The position numbers and the translations under genes are program-made. A stretch of DNA of 64,000 bases from NCBI GenBank assembly GCA_951812925.1, contig OX638368.1, positions 72,698,422 to 72,762,421 on the forward strand. Reading direction: 5' to 3'. The stretch comes from Calliopum simillimum. Taxonomy: Eukaryota > Arthropoda > Insecta > Diptera > Lauxaniidae. Positions 45,358 through 58,341 of this stretch are shown here, one piece after another (the first letter of the stretch is position 1; every line of letters begins with the position of its first letter). The notes under the pieces are model-generated. The model had not been told where the DNA came from and did no database searches. It saw nothing but the letters and a program-made list of their open reading frames with translations.

Positions 45358-45890
45358 TTTCGTGAAAATCATTACTTATTTTTATACTCTTATTTCACTA
45401 AATTTCAACAATTTCTGTTGAAAATTCATTTTAGATCATATGGGAGGTGGGCGTACTTGACTTTTGACCACGCCATTTTATGTGAATATCATTAGTTATT
45501 AGTACTCTTACTTTACCAAATCTTAACAATTTCTAATTAAAAATGTAGGAGTTACGATCAAAATTGTTTTTAGGTTATATGGGAGGTGGGCGTGTCCGTC
45601 GGTCAATTTCGCCCAAATTCTCACATATTGTTAACGAATCTTTATTAATCACGTTCGCCTAGTTAGAAAATTCAATTGTTATTTATTCGACTTATGGCCA
45701 GAAAATTGGGATTATGCCGCACTGTGCGGCGCTAGGGTACGAACCGTGGCCCTTCCGTATGATAGTCAGATACATATCCTCTGGGCTGCTTACGCATGTG
45801 ATGTAGAAGCAAAATAATTTGTATATAAAGAAAATGTCTGTACTAAAATTATAAAAGTCAAAATAATTCTATATTCTTATGATATTTACC
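45358..45890. repeat. Degenerate GGGAGGTGGGCGT repeat with tRNA-like tail
   Basis: Two units of about 140 bp share ATATGGGAGGTGGGCGT (near 45437 and 45578). At 45715-45800 the minus strand shows a GTAAGCAGCCCAGAGG A-box-like and a CACGGTTCGTACCC B-box-like word about 45 bases apart, a plausible tRNA-derived SINE head. No gene seen. Confidence 0.5.
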
Positions 45891-47626
45891 TTACTCGAGT
45901 GGGGTGATAATTACACAGGCCTGCAAATTCGACACTTTTTTTTCCTCTCTTAAATTTTGAAGCCAATTATGGTGGTTTGGGACCTCCTGATCACGAATCT
46001 GAACTTGGTTTCTTTCCATCACGTTAGAATTTTGAGATATTCCAGTTTTCATAACCTCAAAAATAATGGAAAATCGTGTGTTTTTCACTGTTTTTTTAAA
46101 TTTTCTCAAAATTTGGGCGTGATAGAGCAATTCTGTAAACGGATTTGGGCTCAGCATCAAAAAATACATTAAAAAGCACTCCCGTAATTTTAAGAGGGGA
46201 ACCCTTGTTCGTATGTGCAGCATTTGAAAACTTATTAATTCAATCGTTTGTGCTACGTACTCTTCAATATCACGCCTAAAATACTCAACATATTTGAGCC
46301 ATTCTTGCAGCATATATTTTTTTGGTGCTTCCCGTACGATCTTGATAGTTGCTATCCATAATATTCATCCAGATATCAAGTTTCATAATGCAGGTAAAGT
46401 GAGTAGAAATGAGTTTTATTGTTTTTTTTTTTTTGGTTTTGGTATGTTTTCTTTATGTACCGAGCGCATCGTACTTTCATTCAGTTACCCCTATTGTCAA
46501 GACAACTCTGTCGGAATATCAGGCGGATATATGCTGTTAATATGGTTTCAATATACTTACTAGTATAGGCGTAGGAGCGACTCAAATAAAATTTTCAATT
46601 ATATAGAGATTTTTTTTGTATGAGGGGTACAACACCCCTTTGTCCAATCGATCCCATATTTCTTATAAATGCGTTGGATCACCAAAAAAACATCTGGTGC
46701 AAATATGGTTTTGATACGTCCAGTAGTATAGGCGTGGTAGTCTTGTATATACAAAAAAGGCACTTAAGTAAAACTTAAATCACTGAAAATTGTGACGTGC
46801 TGGAATTTTTTCACTATTTTTCTCGTAATCAGCACACTTAAATCTATAGAAATCGCTTTTTAAAACTTAGAGAGGAAAACCCATGCAGGACTGTGTCTTT
46901 TGCTTTAAAACCTAATTTAAATTATGTTGATATCTTTATTTTTCTCGGAGATATCCTAACCTAAAATGTTGAAAAAGTGCAAAAAACATGTTTTTTCATT
47001 ATTTCAGTCTACGATATTTCGGAGAAACATAAAGCTATTGACATAATTTAAATGAAGTTTTAAAGAATAAAGATTAGAGCTTTGAGTAATTGTATCGGAT
47101 TTTACGTATAAATGTTCTATATACTAGTAATATAGCTTCAAAATATAGCAAAAACGGTCTTTTTTCCATCCCATTCTGCATCACATTATATCCTGTTTAT
47201 ATGGGTCTTTTTGACCCCTTCTTCCAAAAACTGGGGTATATTGGATTGCAGTTTCCTACAAAAATTTTCTACGGAAAATTTCATTAATAGTCACATAGAC
47301 GAAAAACGCTTAAAGCTTAAGAAAATGCGTAAAATGTAATAAATATGTAGTGCGAAAACTTGTCATTGATTTTAACGATTTTTTGGTTTTTGGGATGAAA
47401 TTTCGACTTTTTAGTATGCAACTATAACAACCTGCGGTGAAATTTGATACCAAATATGACTTAATATTCCTCTGTTTTAGGGGTATTTTTTGAACCTTTT
47501 TAAGAAAAGGGTAAAAATTACCCATATGTGAGGGAGTAGAGGGAATAGTTTTAAAAAAAAATATTCCTTGTAATATCTTGCATTATTTTGCTGAACACAT
47601 GCCACGCCTAAGATGTAAGAATCACA
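45891..47626. other. Repeat relics, no gene
   Basis: 46570-46750 holds GTATAGGCGT words of the K/DINE texture. 46900-47160 is a diverged H-core copy. 47165-47285 matches part of R (TATGGGTCTTTTTGACCCCTT). Open frames of 140 and 89 codons at 45891-46563 overlap on opposite strands and show no domain. Confidence 0.45.
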
Positions 47627-47628
47627 TA

Positions 47629-48683
47629 CAGTAGACCCCGCTTAATTGTCCCCCTTTTAATTGACTTCCCCGGATAATTGAACTAAAAAAAGCAATGTGA
47701 AACTGTCTTCATTGAAAAAGGCACCCAAATCCCCGCTTAATTGGTTTCCCCGGTTAATTGATAGGAAGAAAATGGTTTCCAAATGAAAAATACATGTAAT
47801 ATACCCCTTTTAAAAGATCAACAATATTAAAAGTAACAAAAATTTTACTGATGGAAAAATCTGAATAGTTTTCAATACAGCTCAATATAGATTTTAATCC
47901 TACTCCGAACTGGCTATGGCAAAGACTGTTAAGGTGTCGTCGTTCGAAAATTCCATGGAGAAAAATCCTAGGAAAACGCAAAAGATGCAAATGATTCAAT
48001 AACTTAGTTCATCCCGGATTATTAAAGGGTTTTGATCCAGCTGATATTTTTAACGCCGACGAAAATAGATTGTGCTTTCATACTATGTCCAGAAGAGGTG
48101 ATGGCCCTAAAGATTTTAAATAGTGAAAATCACGTTTGTTGCTTTTTTATTTCTAATGCCACTGAATATTATAAAAAAATTTAAAAATTTGACCGTGAAT
48201 ACGAAATTGTCCCAACATTGTTCTATAGAAGTAACCGTTAGCGAGATATTTGCAAAAAAACAGATTTTCGCAACCTTTTCAGGCCGGTCATGTGCTTAGG
48301 CATCCGATTCAGCGCGGCAGATTCCCATATGCATTTCCATTACAACTAGTTTTTCCAAATTTATATGCTCAGCTATAATTCTACTACGTACATATAATTT
48401 TCTTTATTTTATTTTAAGGTGAATTGAAGTTCCTTTTATATTCCTTATGAACTTTTTAATGTACAATATACATACAATATACATACATAATGCTTTGAAC
48501 ACATAAAAAACCATGAAATTAAAACTAAAACCACCGAATGCTAATTTTTCACTCGATCAATTATCCGGGATTCTTTTAATTGATCAGTCGGATCGATTCA
48601 GTGGGTCCCGCTTAATTGATTCCCTGGTTAATAGAAACGAAAAGTTTGAATTTGGCATGAAGTCAATTAAGCGGGGTCTACTG
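47629..48683 (+). mobile_element. Tigger/pogo-like element Q, 1055 bp
   Basis: The ends are CAGTAGACCCCGCTTAATTG in perfect inverted orientation, with TA at 47627-47628 and 48684-48685. Subterminal copies of the CCCCGCTTAATTG word recur at about 47731 and near 48600. A transposase remnant lies at 48005-48120. The rest is too short for an intact 1.5-kb transposase gene, so Q is internally deleted. Near 48235-48280 a fragment of X-family sequence (GCGAGATATTTGCAAAAAA) is embedded. Confidence 0.8.
48005..48120 (+). pseudogene. Pogo/Tigger-type DDE transposase fragment
   Basis: One plus-strand frame (entered after a stop near 48003) reads IIKGFDPADIFNADENRL and then FHTMSRRGDG. FNADE is the first catalytic Asp box of pogo/Tigger (DDE_1) transposases. 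Upstream frames contain lysine-rich pieces but are broken, and the downstream catalytic boxes are absent. Confidence 0.65.
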
Positions 48684-48685
48684 TA

Positions 48686-51269
48686 CTTAAATAAGTATGT
48701 CGATTTTACATGAATGCGTTATTTTTTAAGTGGATTTAAAAATTGATTAAAAAAACGACGAAAAGTGGCTATTTTTCTTAACGTCTATTTTACAATTTTT
48801 TTGGAATTTCTCATGTGTGTAAAACTTTGTCGGACCGTGATATTAATAATTTCATATGTGTTATGATTTCTACATTTTATACATAGTTTTTAAATGTTAT
48901 TTAAATCAAATACCTTTAATATGTAACGAATTCCATAATTTCTTAGTAACGATGAAAAATCATCAGAATCAATATTTTCATCTCATACACAAAACGCCTT
49001 CATCACAAATATATATTAAGATTTTATTATTATGATGTATTATGTCAACCTCACTAAAGTTGTCTATTGTTATTGCATTAAATCATAATAATTTTTCGGC
49101 CAGATCAAAGCCACATTTTTTTTATAGAGTGATATTTTTTTGCACAAATTTCCGGACTGTAAATCACTTAAATGCTTGTGACGGTTATCCGAAGGAAGTT
49201 CAATTAATCTAGCTAAAGCAGAAAAAAATCATTTTGTGACTAAGACGAACAGGGGGAAACACTTTGTCGTTAATCAAATCAAAACTTTATGGATAAGCTT
49301 TTGTTTGATCATTATTATTTCAGTGGGGGCAACTAGATTTTTTATTAGTATCAAAACGCATGAGAGTTCCAGTTGGAAAATAAGGAACCACACATAACAA
49401 TATATTTATTTCATTATACTCTGCATAAGTTTACAAACATCGTTGAAAACGAGAAAAGCCGAAGTTAGATGATGGCAATAAAAATTGAAAAAAAAAAAAA
49501 AAAATCGTTAATACAACACTGATATTAGGCACGGTAAAAAACGCCGAACAGTAAATTTATTATGAATATCCACTCGACACGATTCCGTCAAATGAAATAA
49601 GAGGTCTGAACAGTACTGACGAGTGCTTCTCAGATGGCTTCTGGATAGCCCTCGAATAAAACTTTTTCCCATAAACGTTGAGGAGTTTTGTTGTTGCTTG
49701 CTTAGTTGTATGCTTGCTCAGGCCGACACAAGTACAGAAATTGCCTTACTTTCTGCTTGAGTCATACATTGAACAGAGACGAAAGTTTTTCTTTTGTCTC
49801 ACTTTTTTACGCACACATAATACAATGCTGACACATACATAACTTTGCCTTGATTTTAGATGTATGTATTACCATTTCCATTGCAATTCAACCAGCCACG
49901 ACGAGTTGACAGCACAACAAGTAAACAAACTAACGTAAAAATACCTGCACACACTCACATATACTTAGTAATTGTGTGGCACGCTATCCGACGCACTGTA
50001 GCCATGACTCCTCACCATCATTTAATGAAATGAATGAGTATGAACAAGTCGTTAGATGATTGTTGGAGTGATACACTACATTGTCCTTCATATCATTGTC
50101 TTTGTTGCACTTAGTTTATATTCGTTTGGTTTGCCTGTTTATATTTTGTGTACTTTGCTTTGCGTTCTGCATTTTACCAGCAGCCACCAGTCAACAGCCT
50201 TTCTCCTTAAGTTGAAAACATACTCTTACGCGGATTATTTGTTTCGCTCTTACTGTCGCTCGCTACAATGACAATGGTAGTTGAGGATGGTATTTTTCAC
50301 ACAACGTAACAATGCGCGCCCACTGAAGTACCAACTCGAATCAGCACTCGGCGCTCGCCAGTGCGGCGTGGCTTCGATAGGTTTAACATGCAATCAGCAT
50401 TGAATTATGCTTGAAATTTTTCAGATTCATGTTGTATTAGTATGCGTGTTCTATAATTATTACAAATTTGATATTAAAGGTGATCAAAAGGACTTTAAAC
50501 GTAGGAAGGGGAAGAGTCAATGAGAAGAACAGAAAGGTTGATGCGAATTGAGAAGGATAAATCTTACAATTCAAAGTTTGTTTAAGCCCTTGAAATTTTC
50601 CTACATCGTAATGAATAAGAATGAGACTTTAATTCATGCATCCATGATTTAATTTCAATCCATTGTCATAATAACTGAATATTTACGTGCTGTAACATGT
50701 GGAGATTCTGGACGCATTGGTTAAAAATTTCTCCGTTTCATCAGATTTTAATATATATACATACATATGTTTATGTATGTGACACGGTCTAACAAAACCA
50801 TACTTAACTGACCAAAATTTTCTGACAATTGAAAAGTGAAATAGCAAAGTTAAAAGTATGATAACTATGTAAGCACTGGTCCGATCTGTCAACTCTTTGA
50901 TGCTAAAGGTAGTTGACATCTCTGAGAATGGTAAACAATTTTTACTCATTGACATTTCTTCAATATTCAACTGTTTTAACGTCACTAAAATAGGTGCAGA
51001 ATTAAAAAAAAATTCATTACATTTTTCTTTATTTCTTCGAAAAGCACTCACGGTGAGCCTTAACCAAAGTCAAGATTTATTGCAAGGTATGCAAAAACAT
51101 TAATTAATAAAAGTTTCGTACCTGATCGTCTGAAGAAGATATTGCATTTTTACAAATTTTTTTTCTTTGAGTGTATTTATTTTCATATTGTTTTTAGAAA
51201 ATTTTTTGCATTTTTGTGAATTTTAAAACTGCAAACCAAAAAACCTACATGTTTCCATTCAGAATACAT
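48686..51269. other. Least repetitive stretch, possible host intergenic DNA
   Basis: Unlike the rest of the window it shows no internal duplications or recognisable element ends. 49880-50400 is higher in GC, with words such as GCGCGCCCACTG and CACTCGGCGCTCGCC, which could be a promoter-proximal region of a neighbouring host gene. No ORF over 122 codons and no domain was found. No TATA/Inr pair could be defended. Confidence 0.4.
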
Positions 51270-52088
51270 TGGCGCATAATCATAGTCCCTCATAAAAGCC
51301 GGCTTCTGTTAGCAAAATTCTAAAAAGATAGAGTATACTTTAATTCTGCAACTACCATAGTCAGTTTAGAGCATGCTTCTAGGTAGATGCGACTCTGTTG
51401 AACAGAAAACAATCCAATGTGGTAACTCTTTGCAAAAAATAGAGAGAAAAAATCAACTGAGCGAGTTTTTTTTTCTATTTTCATGTCAAATTAAAAAAAA
51501 AAAATTATTGAAATTGAAAGAGTTCAAATTTCGTTTGTTTTGGCGATGATAGAGGAAATAAAAGTAAGTAAATTAATAATATTACTTCACAATTATTTAC
51601 TAATTTATTTATTTACTGAAGGAAAGAAATGTGAGCAGAACTGGAGCGCGAAATAAAAAGGTTGCTTCCAAAAATCACAAAGAAAAGATGACTTGTATGA
51701 TTATCGGGATAAGAATAGCTTTTATATTATATTAAGCATCAATTTAACAATGCGCAATGGTTTTTTCAAATCTTTACCGACTATGAAATATAAAATAAAA
51801 TAAAATCGAAATCTCTTGCAATTTCTCAAAAATGAAACGGTTTTTGATATTTTTTTACACAACACATAAATTCAACACACTAAAAAATTTCATAAAGTGA
51901 CATTTTTTTCAGTTTTTGCAGATTTCTAACTGTTTTAGCAACAGCTTTTTCCTATTTTAAAGTTGAAGTATACTTTTAGCGATAAAGTATGCTTTAAACC
52001 GACCATGATTGACTTAAAGCATACTCTATTTAAAAACATACTTTACTGATCTTAAACTATGCTTTATTTTGACTATGATTATGCGCCA
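51270..52088. mobile_element. TIR element T with AAAGTATACTTT words
   Basis: The ends read TGGCGCATAATCATAGTC in inverted orientation. The outer 100-150 bp reiterate AAAGTATACTTT, AAAGCATACTCT and similar words in both directions. The 500-bp core is AT-rich without ORF. The target duplication is not clear. Confidence 0.68.
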
Positions 52089-52249
52089 TTGAATTTTAAA
52101 CAATTTTTAAGCTTTTTAAAAAAAAAATCGGTTTTTTCGTATTTAAAAAAAAACACAAACAAAAACCAGAAACAATAATAGTCATTTCATATGTGATTTT
52201 TGATGCTTTATCCGAATCCGGTCTTAGAATTGCTATACTATGTCTGTGT

Positions 52250-52440
52250 TTTGTGATATCCATGCATAAAATTTTAAAGGACACCATTTTTCCCTATTTT
52301 TGAAGTTATGTAACAAGACAAGGTAATTTTAAAAAGGTAATAAAAAAAAATTTCTTCAAAACACAATCGGACCGATATCGATATCTTTTTTTTTTTGTCG
52401 GAGATACCTTAACCTAAAAAGTTAAAAAAGTGCAAAAACG
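52250..52440. repeat. Diverged H-core relic
   Basis: AGAATTGCTATACTATG, GTTATGTAAC and ACCTTAACCTAAAA occur in the same order as in the arms of H, at low identity. Confidence 0.45.
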
Positions 52441-52924
52441 ATATTGGATGTTATAAGCAGGACGCACAAAATTTGTCTGTGAGTTTCTATTACCAGAATC
52501 ATTTGGTACTTTTTTTTTGGCTTCAAATTGAGCTAGCAAATGGTCATCTGCAATATTTCTCTGCATATTTATGATAATTTAAAAATCACACCATGAAACT
52601 CAAAGTGCAAAATCTCGGTTTTTTGGCTATATTTGAGGTTATATACAGTACGGACAAAATTCGTCTGCTCTTGTTTACTAACCGAATTATTTAATACCAT
52701 TCTTTATCTCCAAAATGAGCTACGAAATGGTCTCCTGGAAAAACGTCCGGAATTATTCAACAGAAAGGGCATCCGAGTTTTTCTAGCAGAAACTCCGGCA
52801 ATTCTTTAAGGACGGTATTATGGTTTTGCTCGAGAGGTGGTCAATAACAATGAAAAATATGTGACTCACAAACGTAACATAAAAAAAATTCTTAAACTTA
52901 GCTCACTTTTCTGAACTTTCTTTT

Positions 52925-54813
52925 AGTCAACCTTATATGTATTAGAGCGCCCATATGTGCGAAATTCTGATTTTGTTTGCTCCCCGTCCATTTCCTGAAA
53001 TTAGAGGTAAAAATATAAGACCTCAAAAAAAAATTTGGAATCGGTAGTGGAAAAAACCCAGCCGGTTTTCGATCAAAGGTTGAAAAATTGACTAAAAAAA
53101 GGCATGTCGCTTTGACTGCCCGTTACTTCAAAACTGTTCATTTTTTCATAATGTTTTCAAGACAACTTTTGTAGAGCATAACTTGGTCTATATTATCTTC
53201 TTAAAAAATTTTGGTCCAAAAATTAAATTTGTTGTTGTTTCGGTACAAAAACTTAAATTTTTTAAGAAAATTTTCATGACTTTTTTTCTATAAATTGGTT
53301 TTTTGTAATTTTTAAAGGGTGGAATATTTGTTCTGGAATTCTTATATTGTAGGGAATTAAACGTTAATTAATTTAAAAGAAAAATTACTAAAAAATTTTA
53401 GTTTTTACGAAATGGAGCCCATTTCAAAGTTAAAAAAAATTTTTTTTTTTTTATTTTTTCTTTTTAATTTTTAATCTGGTAAGAAACCATTTTAGTAGTC
53501 ATATTTCTCAAACTAAATTAGGATTGCTAAACACGAAAATAACATTTATTTTCGTTTAAGTGCGTTTTTGGGCTGTTCCAGTAGAGATAATCGAAAATTT
53601 CCAAATTCGTGCACACAGTTCAGGAAAAAATTTCAATCAAGTTGTCGAGAACTGCACAAAGCTGTGAAATTGCACCTGAGCGTTTACTGAATAAGAATAA
53701 AAAGTTTTCAAAATCGGTTCATGGGATGATTTTTAAAATGAGGTCGAAAAACGGTATTTAAAAAAAAACGACTACAAATCAAAATCAAAATAGTCATTTT
53801 AGATGTAGTTATTAATGCTAAATTCGAAATCGGACGCGAAATAGCTGTATTACTTATGGTTTGTGAGATATCTCACCCCTAATGTTCAAAAAACACGGTT
53901 TTGCAGGTTGTGTAGAACACGCACAAAATCATTTTGGTCTTTTCTATTAAATGCGTCATTTAGTACTGTTTTTCTTCTTCAAAATGAGTTATAGAATAGT
54001 CTTGTATGATTTTTCTTTAAAAAGTTATGACCACTTTAAAATAACATTATAAAAGATATAGTAATATGGCAATTGCTATAGAAAATCCATACATGATTTT
54101 TAACTTTCATGATGTCATTTTAAAATGATCATAACTTTTTGAAAAAATGTCGCACAAGCCTATTTCATAGCTCATTTTGAAGGCAAAAAGCAGTTCTAAA
54201 TGATGCATTCAATAATAACTAGCAATACATTTTCTTGCATCCTATAATAAAGCGGTTAAAAGAAAAAAATTAAAATACTTAATTTTTTTCCAAACTTTGA
54301 GACCGGCTCCATACCTTAAACTTTAATATTTTTGTAAAATTTTTCTTTTTAAATTAATTAACATTTAATTTCCTTTAACATAAGAATTCCATAACAAATA
54401 TTCCGCCCTTTAAAATTTACAAAAAACCAATTTATAGCAAAAAAGACATAAAAATTTTCCTAAAAAATTTAAATTTTTGTACCGAAACAGCAACAAGTTT
54501 AATTTTTGGACCAAAACATTCTAAGAAGATAATGTTGACCTAGTTATGCTCTACAAAAGTTGTCTTGACAATATTATGAAAAAATGAACAGTTTTGAAGT
54601 AACGGGCAGTCAAAGCGACTTCCCTTTTTTTAGTCAATTTTTCGACCTTTGATCGAAAACCGGCTGGGTTTTTTCCACTATCGATTCCAAATTTTTTTTT
54701 GAGATCTTATTTTTTTGACCTCTAATTTTAGGAAATGGACGGGGAGCAAACAAATTTACAACTTTGCACATTTCATACATCTTGTGGGCGCTCTAATATG
54801 TATTTCAGTCAAA
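52925..54813. repeat. 1.9-kb palindrome P
   Basis: The outer arms (about 52925-53400 and 54300-54813) pair through TATTAGAGCGCCCA, GACGGGGAGCAAA and AGTAACGGGCAGTCAAAGCG; the inner arms (about 53920-54050 and 54080-54230) pair around a centre near 54065. About 450 bp on the left (53480-53920) lacks a partner, a one-sided deletion or insertion. No coding frame. The texture is like X and H. Confidence 0.78.
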
Positions 54814-55291
54814 AATCAATAGAATAAAAATTTATTTTTACGAATATAAACGATGTGTTTAACACTAATGTTTTCGAACTTTGAACTAAATTATCTCTTT
54901 TGAAGCACCTACAGAATTTAAAATACTATGATTTCGTCAATTTTTAATATTTATGTGCGATTTCGATGTCAAAATTTTGCTTTATTCAGTAAGATCAAAA
55001 ACTCAATTTTGACCTCTGGCAAGTTGAAATAAAATAAATAATGTAATGTAATGTAATTATTTCAAAAATTTCAGTTGTAACTTGCAAAAATATTTTAGAA
55101 ACCCCATATATGTAAAAAGAAAAAGAAACCCAACTACATATTTATAACTCTGTACAACTCGAAAAAAATAACAACGTTCTCGCAATGGATTTTGGTTTCG
55201 GCTTTTTGAAAGCTTACGTTTGAATTTTTTTAAGGGGGGAAAGTTTTCGCCTTTTAACGCATTCTTGTGTGAAACTAACATATTAAATATA

Positions 55292-56190
55292 ACTAGTAAG
55301 GGTGTAAAATTTGGCCTGGCCAAACATTAAATACCCTACACTGCAGTATTTTTCAAATTTTGTTCATATGGGAGGTGCTACGCCCTCTTGTCCGAGTTCA
55401 CCGAGTTTTTGTTCAGAGCTTGCATTTATAGTATTTAGTGTCTGAGTGAAAAACTTTTTCAGTAAAGCGTTTTGAAGCTTTTTTTTATATAGGAGGTGCC
55501 ACGCCCTCTTGTTCGAGTTCGTCTAGATTTAGCTTAGAGCGTGCATTTATAGTATTTAGTATTTGAGTGAAGTTTAGTTGGATTATCTCAAAAAACTGTT
55601 TCAGTGTAGCATTTTGAAACTTCTGCTTATGTGGGTGGCACCACGCCCCGTTGTCCAATTTCACCCAATTTTTATTGAGAGCTTTCATTTATGATTCTTA
55701 GTGTCTGAGTAAAATTTGGTTCGAATATCTCAAAAAACGCTCTCAGTAAAGCGTTTTTAAGCATTTGCTTATATGGGAGGTGCCACGCCCTCTTGTTCGA
55801 AATCGCTCAGTTTTTTCTCAGAGCTTGCGCTTACAATTTTTAGTATTCATGCGTATTTTGGTTGCACTGTTGTGAAAAATACTCCTAAAATTGCATTTTG
55901 AATATATTTTTTGTATGGGCGGTAGGCGTGTCCGTTGACCGATTTCGATCATTTTCAATCCCCCGAGCTAACTTTGGCGACGAAGGCAATGTACCAAATT
56001 TCATTGAATTATCTTGCTCAGTTTTCCCAAAAAGTGTATTTCAACACACAGCCAGCCACCCACCCAGCCAGACAGACGGACTCAGGAGGTGACGCTCATC
56101 AAGAATATATATACTTTTCTATATCTGCCACGCCTCCTTCTCTGCGTTAGAAACGGAAGGACAAAGTGAATATACCCTGGGTGTAGGGTT
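55292..56190 (-). mobile_element. DINE-1/Helitron-like element, full length
   Basis: On the plus strand it opens ACTAGTAAGGGTG plus hairpin TTTGGCCTGGCCAAA, has four GTGCCACGCCC units of 120-140 bp, the GGGCGGTAGGCGTGTCCG block, a short GCCAGCCACCCA microsatellite, and ends GGGTATA-type self-complementary head (ATACCCTGGGTGTAGGG). The CATGGCTATATCG segment next to the microsatellite is deleted here. Confidence 0.8.
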
Positions 56191-56342
56191 TAAAAAGCGA
56201 TCAACTTTTGTAGGATATCACGAGGACTGTTTTCAAAGAAAATAGAATTTTTGCATGTGCTGTATTTTTCTTTCTGCTGTGATTCTCGTCTAATATACGG
56301 TGACCATTTATTTGAAATTGAAATACAGAACACAACACAAAA

Positions 56343-57131
56343 ACTAGTAAGAGTGGTGTCTTTGGCCTGGCCAAAAACTAAATACCCTACACTGCATTTC
56401 AAGTATATTATAAGGAGAGTATAAGAACAAATTGCTTATATGGGAAGTGCCACGCCCTCACCTCCGAGCTTACCTTGATTTTACGTAGAGCTTGCATTTA
56501 CTGTTCTGAGTGTTTGAGTAAAATTCGGTTAGGTTTTCTTTAAAAAATCTTTCAGTATAGCATTTTGAAACTTTCGCTTATATGGGAGGTGCCACGCCCC
56601 CTAATCCTACTTCGCCTACCTTAAGCTCAGAGTTTACAATTAATGTTCTTCGTGTTTGAGTGAAATTTGGTTGCATTATCTCAAAAAACACTTTCATTAT
56701 ATAATTTTGAAACATTTGCTTATATGGGAGGTGCCACGCCCTCTTGTCCGAGTTTACGTAGATCTTGCGTATAGCATGCATTTATAGATCCAAGTGTTTG
56801 AGTGTAATTTGGTTGGGTTATCTCAAAAACCGCTCTCCGTATAACATTTTGAAACTTTTGTTTATATGAGAGGTGCCACGCCCTCTAGTCTGAATTCGCC
56901 TAGGTTTTGCTCAGAGCTTATGTTTACTTTCCCTAGTATTTATATGTATTTTGCTTCTGTTATTGCGAATAATGCTGTTATTATTGCATTTTGAATATAT
57001 TTTTTGTATGGGCGGTAGGCGTGTCCGTTGACCGATTTCAATCCCCCGAGCTAACTTTAACGACGGAGGTTGTGCACCAAATTTCATTGAATTATGTTGC
57101 TCAGTTTTCCCAAAAAATGTATTTCCACACA

Positions 57132-57163
<32 letters not shown>

Positions 57164-57316
57164 CAGGACAGCCAGGCAGCCAAACAGACGGACATGGCTA
57201 TATCGACTCAGGAGGTGACGCTGATCAAGAATATATATACTTTTCTATATCTGCCACGCCTCCTTCTCTGCGTTACAAACGGAAGGACAAAGTGAATATA
57301 CCCTGGGTGTAGGGAT
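56343..57316 (-). mobile_element. DINE-1/Helitron-like element, second copy in cluster
   Basis: It has the same architecture and orientation as its neighbour 150 bp away, with four to five GTGCCACGCCC units, a microsatellite of GCCAGCCAGCCA at 57130-57165 and an intact 5' head. The units differ between copies, so unit number changes within the family. Confidence 0.8.
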
Positions 57317-57780
57317 ACAAGGAATACATTTTAACTAAGTACATATGTGTACAAACTTGAAAACAGTTTGCATAAACATGTTTATTTTTTATCGTATTTC
57401 TATGTAAATGTACATTTGCGTGGGCCATATTTTTCCACAACCAACCGAAAACGTAATCTGCGGAAAATTCTTAGAAAATGTATTCAATAAACTATGGGTC
57501 TAAGATCAATATTGAGCTCCCGCTTCCTCCGCTTTATATTCAATTAAGGTAAGTGAAAAATATTGCGAAGTAAGTGTTTAAATATGTAAATTCACAAAGT
57601 TCCCAATTTAACTTTTACAATTTTGTAATTTCTAAAAATTGGCCAGTGTGGTATAGACGGGCTTCGCTAATGTGGTATATAAACATTTCTTGATATTCTT
57701 AACATTATTTGATGACTGTATGTTTTTTAATAAGAACTATGAGTTTTAGAACTAATGTAAAAGTTATTATGAACTTATTT
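57317..57780. other. AT-rich spacer
   Basis: No repeat end or coding frame was recognised. It may include the 3' flank of fragment J. Confidence 0.4.
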
Positions 57781-57784
57781 CATA

Positions 57785-58341
57785 CCTTTCATACTTTATA
57801 TTTGGTTGCATGCCATTCGCATTTCTTGCCAAAATCAGATTCTTGAAGCAGTATATTAGCAAAGTTTGATATATTTTTGTATTACGCAGCGCAATCATCG
57901 GAGAAAAAATTATCTCATCGATATTTATCCAGTAAAAATTTTCTTTTAAATGCGCAATAATTTTTTGTGAAATAAGTGGACCGCTACCGTATCATGATTA
58001 TTTGATTCCGATATGATAACAGAACTTACTGTTACAATCTTCTCTTCAAGTTTGTAGTAAATCAAATATGGCTGCAACGTTTCTTGGTCATTTGTCGAGT
58101 GATACGACTGCACTGTGACTTGAATTTTAAATGCGAAATCCAAAATAACAACTAACTCTCCTTCCTTCAAATGTTGTTTTGTCTCCGTAGGATAATCGAC
58201 TTGAGAGTGAGCAATAAAATCGTGCTTGGTGTACAAAGGAAACTCTACTTTAATGTTTTTCCAGAAAACGTCAAACTTCTCTGTTTTGTCAATAAGCTCA
58301 CACCTTAAAAAATATGATATACGAGAATGTAATTTAGGCAA
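57785..58341 (-). pseudogene. Fragment J-C: transposon-type protein, C-terminal part
   Basis: A 131-codon minus-strand frame (58341-57946) reads FLRCELIDKTEKFDVFW, KHDFIAHSQVDYPTE, GELVVILDFAFKIQ, PYLIYYK and HDTVAVHLFHKKLL. After one phase change and a stop the next segment reads FFSDDCAA, a stop, YKNISNFANILLQ, then ESDFGKKCEWHATKY before decaying. The acidic LDFA and SDDCA boxes make it nuclease- or DDE-like in appearance, but I do not know its catalytic residues. I recall similar proteins in many arthropods as uncharacterised, probably transposon-encoded. The N-terminal part lies at 62555-63260. Confidence 0.6.

Noticed and set aside
45891..46313. 140-codon minus-strand frame
   Set aside because: It overlaps a plus frame over most of its length, has no domain and lies among H- and R-type relics.
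50056..50271. 71-codon hydrophobic frame that could be a small membrane protein
   Set aside because: Length is within chance for this AT content and no transcript, splice or conservation evidence can be seen.
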